Origin: Melampsora larici-populina 98AG31
Taxonomy: Eukaryota; Basidiomycota; Pucciniomycetes; Pucciniales; Melampsoraceae
Length of the DNA stretch: 64,000 nt
Direction: 5' to 3'
Assembly (NCBI RefSeq): GCF_000204055.1
Contig: NW_006768822.1
Location: 275,122-339,121 of the forward strand
Each line of letters opens with the position of its first letter. The stretch's first letter is position 1. The translations under genes and the position numbers were made by a program. A model generated the notes under the pieces. That model had not been told where the DNA came from, ran no database searches, and saw nothing but the letters and a program-made list of their open reading frames with translations. Below are positions 36,672 to 48,732 of the stretch, piece by piece.

Positions 36672-37568
36672 TACTTTTTGATCACTGGCTCACTAGGACC
36701 TACTAGGACCCAGAAAAGCTCCTGTGGCCATGTCCGCTCTCAAAGAGGGGCTTATGACCAAAACCCCAAGTTTGGCTTGAGCACAGCAAAAATTTCAAGC
36801 ACATTTGCTTGAATACCCACCATGAGGGCCCAAAACATCATGAAACCTCTCCAGAAATTGAGAAGATCTTCTTCAAGGTCTTCTGTGTCTCCTTGTACCA
36901 TTTTTAGCATGTGAACAGTTGTTGACATGAGGATATTGGACTCCAAGATCAAGTGATGTTCAACAGTTTAATCATTCACAAGAACTCAACAACTCAACTG
37001 TGCAACTTTGCTCAAGTAAAGTGGTGCAAATAGTGACACAAGCATGTGTACAAGGCTTATAAGAAGCTCTGTTCATTTTATTGTGAGGTTACAAGATGTC
37101 TGGAGCTTTCACAATGGAATTTCAAGCAAAAGTACTTGAAAATGCTGTTGTGCTCAGGCCCAACGGTGAGTCAGCAGCGCAACTCTGCGCTACGAGGCAT
37201 GCAACTTGTAGGGTAGCTTTATCCGCTATCGGAAATTTTCCCAGACGACTAGCGTAACTCTACAGGTTACGCTATCCTTTTTAGCGTAGATTTTTTGTAC
37301 CTCGAACGCTATCCCAAACTGATAGCTTAACTACACCAGTTACGCTAGCGCTAGTTAGCGCGTTAACCAAGCTTCAAATCGAGAAAAACACTGACTAGAC
37401 ATGATATCATTGCCACCAAAAGATAGCATGTAGTAGGTTAAGATAGTAAGTATGTAAGACCTACGGTCATTACACAGACATAACTCACCAATCACTTAAA
37501 TATTAACACTTATACTTAAAATGATTTCTCATATATATTATTGTTCTCAATTCTACGCTTGGTTCCTT

Positions 37569-37718
37569 AGCGATTCGGGACTGACTTCCCACCCCTTATC
37601 CTTCGGAACCAGGTAAGCGTTCATATTCTTTCTAGTGTTATCATTCTTTTCTTTTGATGCTTGTAGAGTGTTAGAGCGATTCGGGACTGACTTCCCACCC
37701 CTTATCCTTCGGAACCAG
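37569..37718. repeat. Perfect 44-bp direct repeat
   Basis: The 44 bases at 37569-37612, starting AGCGATTCGGGACTGACTTC, recur exactly at 37675-37718. The 62 bp between them begin GTAAGC directly after the first copy and contain TTGTAG before the second. The repeat lies in the hAT 3' region beyond the transposase stop. It may belong to an inserted, unrecognised element. Confidence 0.8.
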
Positions 37719-37921
37719 TCTCCTATACTGGGTATTCCGTTGATTTGAAATATAAGTCTCTCGGGTTCTAGAAACCTGTCCCGCTGTGTGTTCCACGGCG
37801 CTCTCTTTGTGCATTCCCGGTGAAGGTTCTAAGGAACCTTACAAAGTACCAACACAAAGACAGTAATAGAAAAAAGGTGAAAAGAAACAAAATCATGAAT
37901 TGAAAATAAAATATTTAGAGG

Positions 37922-40900
37922 TCACATGAAATCATTAACTTTGATACATTCGACCACCTTGCTGAACTCGTTGCCAAGAGGCACCTTCTCAACCAGCCAC
38001 ATGTGAGTTGAAACGGACCGCTCAATGCTTATGGGGGTAAGACCGCCTCTGTTTGCAGAACATATGTCTGCGGCTGCCGAGAAGGTCCGCTCGGGTCCAG
38101 CCGATGAGCCTGAACATGCCAAGTAGTCATGAGCCATTCGCGCTATGATCGCAAACCGGCCATGGTTAACCTGAAGAGATGATGTTAAAATGTTAAATTC
38201 AAAAATCAGATGACATTTGGACCAGTGGAATCAAATAACACTCACCGACCACCAGCGAAGAGCCTCATTCGGGTTTCCCAAATCGTATTCTGGCTCCTTC
38301 ATCCGAAGAACTGATTGGAAATAGTCCTTGACTTGGGAGTCATCACCAAGATCCTCCTGATCCTCCTCATTGTCGCTATACAAATCAAAAATTGCCGATG
38401 AAGGATTTGAGGCCTGAGCTGATTGATATGAAGGTGTATTACTTGGTCTCTTTTGAGTTGATCGCATCTGATACTCCTTGAATAATCGGTTAAAAGTCAT
38501 TTCAGCATTTATGTATGTTGAAGAAGTCTTTTCGAAAAATCTCTCTAAAAATTTAAGTCAAAAAGCTGGGTGAAGGATTGTCGCCATTACAAGTGTTTCG
38601 CAAGCCAGGGCTTCATCTAGGTACCCTTGCAGTTTTGATATCATAGCCGCAAGCATCGGATAAAGTGCTTCGTTTGATGATAGTTTTTTTTCTCGATCTT
38701 GTAATCGTCGTCAAAGCTCGACATACTTAGGAATCACCATGGCCCCGGTGGGCATGTTGCCTTCCATCTGTTTCGTGGTGGTCAAAAAAGGCTGAAGACG
38801 TGATTTCAATATGCCAGAAGAGATGGAGGAAAAAACATCATAAAGGTGACTCACCTCAAGCTCTGAGTTAAGCTCTTCGATTGATGCCCATTCCGAGGGA
38901 CTGATTGTAATCTCGTGGAAATAGCCGTGAGGCTTTCCATTCTTGCGTGGTCGTCGAGACTTTGAATGGACGCGGGCCAAGTCTTCCTTCAATATCTGAT
39001 CAATAATCTGGAGGTAATGAAAAGAGAAATGAAATAGTTATGTTATTGATTTATCAGAACACATTCAGATAAATCAAAAAACATTCTACCTCACGAGCCA
39101 GCCACGCTTTATGTCGGCTAATATACTTGATATTCCATCTGATACCATACCCGGCTATCAGAGATCCCAAAGACAATCCACGTGCTTTCATAATACGATT
39201 GTATTCATTCCTCCAGGAGGATGAACGAGTTATTCTCCGTATGACGAAGTCGAGCTGACATAGGAATATGGAAATGTAATCAGTAATTCCAACACATCAT
39301 GTAGTAAATGTAAGAGATTTAAATATGTTACCTTTTCTAATATGTAATGAAGCTTGTTAGCCTCCCTTCGGTGAGTAGGTGCAACTGTGTCATCGAGGTG
39401 GCACAGAGGGTTGGTTTCGTCGTCTTTATCTGCGGCATCCCAATCAGCCTCGTCATCAACAGGAGCGTCGGCTAAGGTGGCATCCAATCGATCTAACACT
39501 GAGGTATCTTCATCCAGGTCCTGAAGGTCGTGTTCCACATCGGAAGGAACATCTTCATCGCCTGGCGGATTCAAAACATCGGGGACTTCGGAGACTGGCC
39601 CATCCCCATCATGAGCCGTCTCATCTTCTTCAACTAGAGCGTTGCACACGTCTGGGAATCGGCCACGGAAGGCTGTCTTGACTTTGCGAGGTGGAGGCGT
39701 CTTGAGACCCAGCGCAGCTAATCCAGCTCCTACCACAAGTGCCAGCTTGTGGCAGAAGCAAAATGCGTGCATCGTATTTGGATCCCAACAGTAGTCCGAA
39801 TCGACAAGACAATGGTCCATGAACTGCCGGTGCATTTCATGGGCCATCGTCTTGTTGTTTGAGCCAGAGTCCGTGGTCTGGCTAAGCAAGTGAGCACGAG
39901 TAACAAATAACAAACTTATATCAGTATGAAATTATGATCATACTGATAATAAAAAGAGAGCAACACTTATCTTTCCTGCTAGGTTGTGCTTGATTAACAC
40001 GTTAGCCAGGGGTTTGGCTAACCATACTCCTCGGTGTTCCCAAGCAACAACTTTCATAGTAAGGTGACGCGAAATGTACTTCCAAGAAGGATCGATGTAG
40101 TTTACGGTGGCAGAAATGAAACCATGACGATTTCCTTTTGAAGTCCAAACGTCGTGTTGCATACAGAATTTCGATTCCAAGCCCTGTGAGAAACAATCAA
40201 AGTAAAAGATGTAAGTAAAATCAATAAGATGAATGTTATGCGTAAAAGAAACTAAAACACTAAAGGTTCTCACCTTCAACTCGTTGATCACTTGATCCTT
40301 CAGAGATAAGTTGAGCCGTTTAGCTTCCTGTGCTGCCCAATGCCGACCATAAAGCTTTGCTTCAGGTCTCAAATATTGGACGCATGCTCGGAGCCAAGGC
40401 TCCGCAAGCCTTAACCAAGGCAATGATTGCCTGAGAAGCCAGGTACACATTCCTTGGTTAAACGTGAGGTTGTCAAACTTTGAAACCTTGGTTGATGTTA
40501 CAAAAGAATCGAGAGGACCGTTGGTCTTCTTGATTTTGGCTTCTTCTTGAGCTCGAAGTTCGGCAACTGACGGAGGAACCACATGTCCGGCTTCACGAGC
40601 TTTACGTCGACCAGGGCAACCTGTTGATGATCGACCAGTTTGGGTAGAGCCATCTCGATGAGCTTTAAGGTTTCCGGTTGGATTGGTGAAACTGATTCGA
40701 ACGGGGTGTTTTCTATCGCGCGAACACCATAGACATGGGTAACCTAAGGGTCTTTTGGTTACGTCCTACAGAGACAGAGAATAACATGTTAGTTAGATAG
40801 AATAACATGTTAGTTATTATAATTGTACATACATCCTCTTTTTTACTATGGAATGGTGGTCCATAATACCCTAGTAAGGCGTCGGTCTGCATATCCTCCT

Positions 40901-41499
40901 CGAGATCAACATGCTTTCTCTTGCGTACTTTCCTGTTTTCATCGTCAGAATCGGCGCGCAAAGTTTTCTTCGTAACCTGGACGGAGGATATCTTTGATGG
41001 GAGGATGACTTGATCAGTACAAAGAGACTTGGTACAAGTAGTCTTGACCAAACAGTGTGTAACTGTTACTGACCTCATCTTTGGTATTGGTCTTTCTTCG
41101 TTTCTTAGTAACAACTTGAGGTGAGTCATCGGAATCATCAATGGTAACACTGGTGGTATTTCTTCGTTTCTTAGCTGGAGGTTTAACAACTTGAGGTGAG
41201 TCATCGGAATTGTTGGAGGTGAGGACTGGATCTGTGTGCTTGTTGGAGAATGGTTGAGATGTGTCAATTGAGAGTCTTCTACGGCTATCGGGATTGGTGG
41301 CAACCATTCCGGGTGTTGTCACAGGGTTTCGTGTTCTTTGAGGTCGAGTAGGAGTAGCTGAGACGACGGGATTTTTTGATGAGGTAAAGTTGATCTGGGA
41401 TTGTTGACTTGAACCCCCAACGACGAATAACTGGAAGTTTAAGTAGTTGAACATCTGTATGAAGATGCCAACAAATGGATGACGAATGGGATTGATCAT
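37922..41499 (-). pseudogene. hAT transposase (BED finger and dimerisation domain), two nonsense changes
   Basis: Multi-exon gene, 5' to 3' on minus. First comes a Ser/Lys-rich N-terminus with basic clusters (41499-40900), then a BED-type finger (CLWCSRDRKH ... NLKAH, about 40720-40640). The catalytic core follows with MQHDVWTSKGNRHGF, TTDSGSNNKTM and CFCHKLALVV, then an acid-rich stretch near 39500. The C-terminal hAT dimerisation domain is YLACSGSSAGPERTFSAAAD at about 38100. In-frame TGA codons occur at 38711-38713 and 38558-38560; the second falls after ILHPAF where Arg is usual. I did not resolve every exon boundary. The gene is probably inactive. Confidence 0.82.
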
Positions 41500-42192
41500 G
41501 ATAATGGTGTAAGATAAGCGTCAGAAACGTTGAATGTTCTAAATGTGAAGATATATCGAGGAGAAAGAAAATCAAAAGAAGGAAGGTGGGAAGGAACGGG
41601 TGGCAGGACTGACCTTCATCCAACACCAGGTTGTACATTGTTCCCCTTGCGTCCGATTGTGATCGATTTGGTGCATGTGGTGGTGAATTGTGTCCAAAAG
41701 CGTCAGTGATACACAGCCCCCTTGTGCTGGTTTGGGTTGGTGCGCAACATAGTTACGTTAACGGGTTACGTGGCTGATGCGTAACTGAAAAAAAAAAATA
41801 CCCGTTATCCGGGTTTGCTAACGTAACTCGAGAAAGAAATCCGAGTTACAGGGATCTGGCAGCGTAACTCATAACGGGTCCGTTAAGCTATCGGATAACT
41901 TAACGGATTGAGCTACGTTATCTCTACGCAGAAGCTACGAGCAGCGCTGCTGACTCACCGTTGTCAGGCCACCCCTGGGGTTTTAGTCATAAGCCCCTCT
42001 TCAAGAGAGGAGGTGGCCACATTGAAAGAGGGACTTAGTTAAGCTTGTTTTCAATTGAAATGACTTCTTGCGGACTGGATGTCAACACAGATATATGTGG
42101 TATGTAGAAATAAACCAAAAGCAATAAAAACCTGGTAATTGTAAACTTTTGAATCTCTATATGATGATTCTTTGACCTCTGTGCGCACACTG

Positions 42193-42370
42193 TCCACAGT
42201 AGGGGTTGGGCAAAATTTTGACCAACCGGTTTCAAAACACAATTCAGCTGCAGTTCAAAAATTTGGGAATGCTTTTGAGATTACTCAAAAGCAATACCAA
42301 AGCCACTCAAAACCAAAAAACATTTTTGTCTGTCTTTTTGCTTAAAAACCCCTGCAAAAATGTTTTTGGG
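42193..42370. repeat. Repeat related to the 43989 element (left-end fragment)
   Basis: TAGGGGTTGGGCAAAATTTT followed by ACCAACCGGTTTC is about 80% similar to 43989-44155, including the CAATACCAAAGCCAC / CAATATCAAAGCCAC-like interior. No matching right end was found, so it is a partial copy. Confidence 0.6.
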
Positions 42371-43589
42371 TATCACTGGGACCCCCTAACATTTGGGTCC
42401 CAGGGCCAGGCTGTTGTTGTGACTAGCCTGGAGCAACTGTAGACTATATATTCTTGATGTGCAAATACAGGAGCAGGTGTGTACAGATTTATGATGTAAT
42501 ATGATGACATCAGATTTTGGTGGTATGACAGGCAAATGACCTCATATGATATTATGTTGAAGTAATTTTGAAATATTTCTGAAGCGTTCATGAAGCTTTC
42601 ATGAAGTTTTGGTAGTCTCTGGCCTGCCAGAGCCTATTAGCTGGGGGCTGTGAAAGGGTTTCCACGGGAGGAGGCGGAACACCACCAATGCGGTAGGCCA
42701 TGTGTCCTGACGCACTATCCAGACCAATTGTGATGCAAGCAATATTAGAAAAATGGTAGATGAAATTGGGGTCTGAAGCCATGAAAACATGAGGGACAAC
42801 AGTACGGAAATAGCACATGGAAATACTCTTGCTACCCCCAATCCTATTGTATTTGAGAAGTATTTCATCAATCTTTTCAAAGTGAGCAGTGTTATTGTTG
42901 ATGGCATTGCTCATGATTTGAAAGTATCACTATTGTTTTTACCTCAAGAACAACAAATTATGGCTAACATGATAAAGGACACAAGATTTTTGTTGTTGAT
43001 AAAGTTGTGGATGGATACAAGTCAAGTAAAGAAGGCAATCTGAAGTGGGCCAAATGATTTATGAAAATTGTGAAGATGATATAATAGGTTTACAATCAAA
43101 AGCTTGAATACTGTTACACTGAGCTCTTTACCATTTGGAAACACAAATCTTTGAAGATTAAAAAATAAAATATGATCCTTTGTTTCTGGATTTCACAACT
43201 CCCTACGCCATTGCATTTTGCCCTTGGTTAAAACACTTCCCAACCACATTCAATCCATTTGTTACATAATCAAAGTTTTGAATTGGATCTGAGTGAAAAG
43301 CCCACAGAAGATTGATTGGGCTTCTCAGTTTTCTTTGACTAAAAGGGGGTCTGTCAGTGCCTTAACTCAAATTGCTAGAAGGAAAAATACAAAGAGCTTC
43401 AGGTTGTTTGGCTAAGATATACAGTATATCTTTGTAAAATATATCTTTCTTACTAGGCTATTACCATCCTTGGGAAAATTTGTCAACAACACTCTGAAAG
43501 AATCAATGTTTTTAAGTCAGGATCATGTCATGGAGTGGATTTGAAACCTTCAAATATAGGTGAAAGAGCTGGTATGCTTGTTCTCTTAG
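42371..43589. other. Unassigned repeat-derived spacer
   Basis: Overlapping open frames at 42588-42914 (minus, two frames) and 42789-43043 (plus) show no recognisable motif. Their position among hAT remnants suggests decayed transposon sequence, but I cannot assign them. Confidence 0.35.
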
Positions 43590-43795
43590 ATGAAATTTGA
43601 ATCAAAGCCAAATTCTCAGGCCAGATTCAAAGCTGCTATAGATCAATTTGACAAGACAAATGTGTTTAGCACATCTGCTGCAAATACTCTGACCAAAAAT
43701 GAAGAACTAGACCAGTACCTCTTGGGCATGCATCCTTGCAAGTGTGAAACTGATATATTACAATGGCTGTGTACATAATTAATTCTCCTTGATAT

Positions 43796-43938
43796 CACAG
43801 GAAACAAGAGATGGTTTTTTCCTGGGGAAAAACCATCATATTTGACACAGTTTTCTGCATTATTTCTGTCTTTTGGCTCCAAAACTGCATTAAATATAAT
43901 CAGTCTTCCCACAGGAAAATCATCTCTTTTTTCCTGTG
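43796..43938. repeat. 143-bp inverted-repeat element
   Basis: Starts CACAGGAAACAAGAGATGG and ends with the near-complement CATCTCTTTTTTCCTGTG. It contains a second internal pair (TTTTTTCCTGGGG / GGGGAAAAACC). No clear target duplication. It lies within the broken hAT gene. Confidence 0.6.
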
Positions 43939-43988
43939 TTATATTTTTCTTCTTTTCCTCTCAATTACTTGGCTGACTTGTTTTTAAA

Positions 43989-44495
43989 TAGGGGTTGGGC
44001 AACAAACCAACCAACCGGTTTCCAAACCCTATTCAATCGCAGTTCAAATTTTTGGGAACACTTAAGAGATGGCTCGCAAGTAATATCAAAGCCACACAAA
44101 ACCAACAAACATTTTTATCCATCTTTTCGCTTTCCAAAAATGTTGACCAGTATGATTGGTCTTGTGATCACACCACCGCTTTAACTGTTCAAAAGCTCTT
44201 ACAGGGAAAGCAATTTGCGGCACCACAAGCCTCGCAAACACCCTGTTTGCACCCTTTTTGCACCTCTTACAGATCCGTGAAAGGTGCAAAAACTTGCCCG
44301 AGTTCTTCAAGCTGAGCAATTGGTGGGGCTGGAGGAGAAAAATCAGACCCCAAGACTGACTTGTCTCTTTGGGTAACCTGGCACAGCAACGGGTCTGTGG
44401 AACCTGCACCCAGTTGATTTTGTCCATCTTTGGCTGTTTTCAATTTAGTTCTCAAGGGCGCAAAACCGGTTGGTCAGTTTTTTGCCCGACCCCTA
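43989..44495. repeat. 507-bp inverted-repeat element (hAT-like ends)
   Basis: Left end is TAGGGGTTGGGCAACAAACC then ACCAACCGGTTT; the right end is the complement of TAGGGGTCGGGCAAAAAACT and ACCAACCGGTTT. TAGGGGT-type ends are common in hAT elements. No 8-bp duplication is visible, so one or both flanks have changed. Confidence 0.65.
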
Positions 44496-44627
44496 ATGCA
44501 TGTCAATCAAAAACAATTCCCAAAGATTCCAAAGCCATCTTGGGACTTCCTAGCCTGTGTGGGAACATCTTGTGCAGCTGATAGGATCTTTTCAACTGCT
44601 GCAATTGTTTGTTTTAATTGTCACTGA

Positions 44628-46541
44628 GGCCTCACCTCCAGAACATTCACACAAGCCGTTGGCATATGTCAATGGCTCAAACAGAAGTGTGTTCAATTGA
44701 AAGAACAAATCACTTGAGATTTTTCAAGGTGTCAGCTCATGATGGCCTACCCGCACCCCAGGTTCTAGAAGAAATCATTTATGAGTTTGATGATAAACAA
44801 GTTGTAATAGAGAACAACAAGAAGACTTTATAAGCACTCAAAATAATGATGTCATCTAACACTGTTACATCAACACAATGCATCAAGCAAAAGAAATCAT
44901 AAGTGCATAAGAGAAGAGAAGCACTGAGATTCAGATTTAAATTTGTTCCACACTGTGTTCTAAATGGAGAGCTGGAAACGGTATTGGTAGCTGTGGAACA
45001 TCTTGTTAGAAGCTTGACTAAGAAGAAAAAAGGAGAAACACTTTAGTTTTTGGCCTACATTTTCTCTCGAGTTTTTCCTTCTCTTGTTTTTCTTGGTCAA
45101 TCATCTTTAATAATTTTTTGTTCTTGTGACCAATAATCCATAGGACATGCATTTCATACTGTTTTATGCCCTTACAATTATTTCTTCTTATTGTTTTGTC
45201 ACCTTTTTCAAATTTTGATTTTCTTCCCGCAATTGATTCACTACTGCGCTGCGCTTCACTGCAATTTTGACAGCGCATGGGGTTTTGCAATTAACACATT
45301 GCGCGATTTGCGCACCACACTGCGGTGCCCGGTATTCCCCTCTTGGTGAAAAGTGTGCTGTCCTGCGCTGGCGTTGGGGTTTGATTGGAGTGTTTTAGGG
45401 CAGAAGGCAAAGAGAGGAAGATATGTCTTTACATGAGGCACGAAATGTGGGGTTAGTCCATGTAAGCGTGATCCAAAAAGAAATGACAATCAAGGAATTG
45501 ACATTAAAAGAGAAGGGAACATTGTGTAAGCATCCATCCCAAAAGAGAGAATCTACGAGTTCCCTCCAGGAGTGACGGACTTACGACAAAATGACCTAAT
45601 TGATAGACGCTGTCTTACGTCACTAGTCAAGAGATCAAAAAGAAGCCTTGAGATATATAGAGGGGAGGCTCTGTACCCTTTTCCTTTTTGCTCTTTTGTT
45701 ACTTACCTTTTAAGACTTTTTGATTCAACTCACAAGAGACTACAGTAACCATCTGTTACCAGTGATTCAACTTAGTATAGGAACTCTAATAGTTATCAAT
45801 TCCCCGATATTGATATCAACCACTTACAAGTTATTTAAAATTGTAAGAAATAAGAAATAAAATTTTCTGTCCAACCCTCCCTCCCTACATAGGTGAAATA
45901 GAATCCTACAGTTCTCTTTCCCCGTGTGGAGACTCCGGCTCCACACGCACTCGTCTTTCTAAGGGGTAATTCCACTTTGAATTCTAGAAAGGTTAAGAAA
46001 AACCTTTCGTAGAATATACAAAAGAGGAAAACCCCTTAAAAACTGGCCTTCCTGATTTCTGTAGAATTCAGTAAGGCCTCTAGCCCATATAGACTCCTCT
46101 CTCGTCCAGGCACAAGTCTGGAGGAGAGAAGACTCAATTCTCATAGAATAAAAGACTTGAATCAACGGAATAATGGATACTTCACAAACATGGCACGAAG
46201 CTGCAAGTCACGCAGACAGGATCTAATTGTATTCACATGATCCACTTTCAGTGTATCACATTCTTCACTTTGTTGACTTGGATTCTAATTATCTGATTCT
46301 AAGAATTTCTTGAAGGCCTTGCATTCATTTGACAAATCCATTTCATGAATGACTCAGTTCACCATGTCAAAGAGAAAAGTAGTTAGACAGTAAAAGTAAT
46401 TCAATTAATGCAAATTGACCCTGTGAATGAACAAACATAGCTTTTGTGTTGTCAGTTCAACAATTTGGTGAATGATAAAGATTAATCTCAAATTCTGCGC
46501 CTTAATGATTTGAAGTTGATAGAAAATTTTGAAGGATGATT
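44628..46541. other. Spacer with possible LTR-like sequence
   Basis: No gene was recognised. The part 45521-45909 looks promoter-like, with a TATATA box near 45655 and AATAAA near 45857, and lies between TGTGTAAGC and CCTACA, so it might be a solo LTR; no target duplication supports this. At 46255-46335 the DNA resembles 55420-55490 on the far side of FAM4, consistent with duplicated 3' flanks of FAM3 and FAM4. Confidence 0.35.
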
Positions 46542-48732
46542 TTAAACCATCTCAAATGAAGCAAAAGGTTCAGGTGAAACTGAACTAGAAAACTTTCGTT
46601 CATTTTTTCTTTTGAAGATTGATTTGAATCTGGACAAAAGCTTTTTGAGTTTTTCAATCTTGGATTTGATTTTATCGAGCCAAATTATTAGTTTGCTTTT
46701 GAGTGAAGACATTTGAATATATGGACGCTTTCGAATCTCTCTTCTGTTGGAGATCTTTTGCACATCTATGAACAGACCAAAGTCATTACCATGTGCCTGT
46801 GCATATGTTTCAATGTACAACTTAAATTTTTGGCGTGGTCTGTGTGCTCGCCGTTTCGCCTCGTTGTCTGGAATTGTGGGGAGTGATTTGAAGTGTAGCA
46901 TCGCGTCCTGGGCTTCATTTGCTAGTTCTATGACTTGATCGTATGTTACATCCTGGGGTGCTTCTAGCACAATGCTTGATCGTGGTTTTCCAGCGTTCAA
47001 GTATGCGTCTGCTGTAATGTCCGCCAGCGATCTCTGATCGATCTCCTTCAAAGCCTTCTGTCTTCCCATAGCGTCCGCCAAACTTTCTTGAAACCAAACA
47101 CGCTTAGCTTGATTGGCTATTGTAGGTTTGGTTGGTTGGATTGTGACCATGAGTGCCAGACAGATACGTTTTATGTGGGAATACAAACCAGCTCACGTTG
47201 AGTTTTTCCATGTTCAATCGTGGCTGGGATGGTATCGTATGCCCAAATCGATTTTCGTATGGAAGATACTTCCTTTTCCAGCTCTTGAAGGTTCTCGTCT
47301 CTTAAAAACCTATTGGTGTGAACCCCGTCTTCCATCTTCAAGTGACGCTCCAGTTCCGTGACATAGATACTTCTGAGTTCTTCAAGTTCACTGACTAGTC
47401 GGTTGGTTTCCACTTCGCTCTCCCCATCAATTACTGACTGGAATAGACGTTTTTCTGAGTAAAGTGCAAGATATGCTGTGAAAGTGAGGCCTCGTTCTTT
47501 GATTTCTAGAGCCGCCTGATGTTTTTCTGTACCGTCTGTCGCATCTTCATCGAACTCTTTGTCTATGAAACCTGGATTTGGCTTCTTCCGCATAACATCG
47601 TCTGTCAATTCCAGAAAAGGCTTGTAACGCACGTCGATGGCTTCCAGGAAGCCCAACTTAGCAAGTTCTTGGTCGTCATTTGATGATAAGCTAGGGAGCG
47701 AAGCCGAGCTTGGAGCTATTTTTTTGAAAAATGGCGATAATGATCATTGTCAAAGGCTTGAAAGTTGAGGGAGAGTCTCTTCGTTCTGGTACTGAGGATT
47801 CCGCTTACGAGTTTGGACCGGGTCTGAGCTGGATTCCTTCCGAAATGACTCCGCTTGAAGATTGGATTCCAAAGTACAGAACAATGATATACATATCTTC
47901 ATGAGAAATTTTCTTCAAAGTGATGAAACATGGTTAATAGACAAAATTGACTAATTTGGGCTTCTTACCTCTCTCCAAAGTTGGATTGTCCTCGCCCCTC
48001 AAGTCTTTACTTGACTCTGCAAGATCACTGGCTAAAACCGTTTTGTCTACATGAAGAGAAACAATCAGGATCCTATACATCGACACGGTTTCTGATGATT
48101 TTCACACCTTTGGGGAGATCAGATATAGTCTCTGCATGGTCTGAGCCCTTTGATAGCCTTGCGATGCCTCCCCTGATTCCAGCGATGGAGCTTCCAAGTT
48201 CAGGTGATCTTTTGACACGTACTTTTCCAAAATGCCTTGAAAGATAGACTTGCTCTTTACGATTGACGAGGAGCCATTTCAAGAGAAAAACATTCGTGAG
48301 CTTAATATTCTGTCCTTTTGAGATTTAAAATTTGGATGAATGGAAAGTACCTTGCGGATTCTCGTAGAAAAAATGGGCGTTTCCGTGGGTCTGATCAAGT
48401 TTACTTCCATGCGGCCGAGATTTGATTGCCGGGATCGACCTATGATGACCTGGAGGCAAATTCTACAAACAGAAATGTCAGAGCCTTTTTTCTATCACAA
48501 TTTGGCCCGGGAATGATCCATAAAACCTCAATCCTACCACACTAAGAGGTGAAGTCGGCTGGAAATTCTGCCCGATCTTCAAACCGGTTGATACGGAGGT
48601 ATCATCTCCTAACTTCGTGTTGCTGTGGTCCGGTTGAATGCTTCTGCCTTTCTTGGATCTTGAAGAACATGCATTCAAAGCCAAGTTGAGTAGGATGGCA
48701 ATGAGTACAATGTATGTCGATCTTAGTGGCAT
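46542..48732 (-). CDS. FAM3: secreted, Cys-poor family protein (candidate effector)
   Basis: Third member of the family. Proposed exons (minus) are 48538-48732, 48351-48462, 48108-48254, 47969-48031, 47809-47853, 47197-47715 and 46542-47116, giving 551 aa, the longest of the four. The N-terminus (TYIVLIAILLNLALNACSS) is signal-peptide-like. Exon 6 carries FLELTDDVMRKKP, LTFTAYLALYSEKRLFQS and GES-E-x-NRL; exon 7 carries AKRVWFQESL, DITADAYLNAG, FGLFIDVQKISNRREI and a long lysine-rich C-terminus. The introns after exons 2-6 are phase 1, as in its paralogues. Exon 3 starts at the AAAG acceptor 48255; extending the frame upstream would read through the intron. Function unknown; secretion inferred. 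Confidence 0.8.

Larger units (their letters stand above)
37161..41963 (-). mobile_element. hAT DNA transposon, 4.8 kb, decayed
   Basis: Terminal inverted repeats are CAACGGTGAGTCAGCAGCGC at 37161 and its complement ending at 41963. Direct repeats TCAGGCC flank both sides (37154-37160 and 41964-41970); with one mismatch the duplication would be the usual 8 bp. Subterminal regions (37185-37370 and 41735-41950) are crowded with short GTTACGTTA-like motifs in both orientations, the usual transposase-binding pattern of hAT elements. It encodes a BED-finger transposase on minus. Confidence 0.85.
36723..42021. repeat. Inverted-repeat element split by the hAT transposon
   Basis: The arm at 36723-36767 (TGTGGCCATGTCCGCTCTCA, continuing to AAACCCC) matches the reverse complement of 41977-42021 with a few changes. 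Removing the hAT element (37161-41963) leaves an element of about 0.5 kb. Its right outer end continues into GGGACTTAGTTAAGCTT at about 42030-42045, linking it to the Mutator-type family. The left outer end is lost. Confidence 0.65.
43590..44627 (+). pseudogene. Shredded hAT transposase 3' end, interrupted by two MITEs
   Basis: The part at 43590-43778 encodes ELDQYLLGM and DILQW, typical of the stretch before the hAT dimerisation region. The part at 44500-44625 encodes FPKIPKPSWDFLACVGTSCA and DRIFSTAA, the dimerisation motif itself. Two inverted-repeat elements (43796-43938 and 43989-44495) lie between these halves. The 5' part of the gene is not recognisable. Confidence 0.65.

Noticed and set aside
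42588..42914. Two overlapping minus-strand frames of about 100 residues
   Set aside because: They occupy the same DNA in different frames with no recognisable motif, within a repeat-derived region.
45521..45909. Possible solo LTR
   Set aside because: TATA-like and AATAAA sequences sit in the right order, but no 4-6 bp target duplication or second copy in the window supports it.
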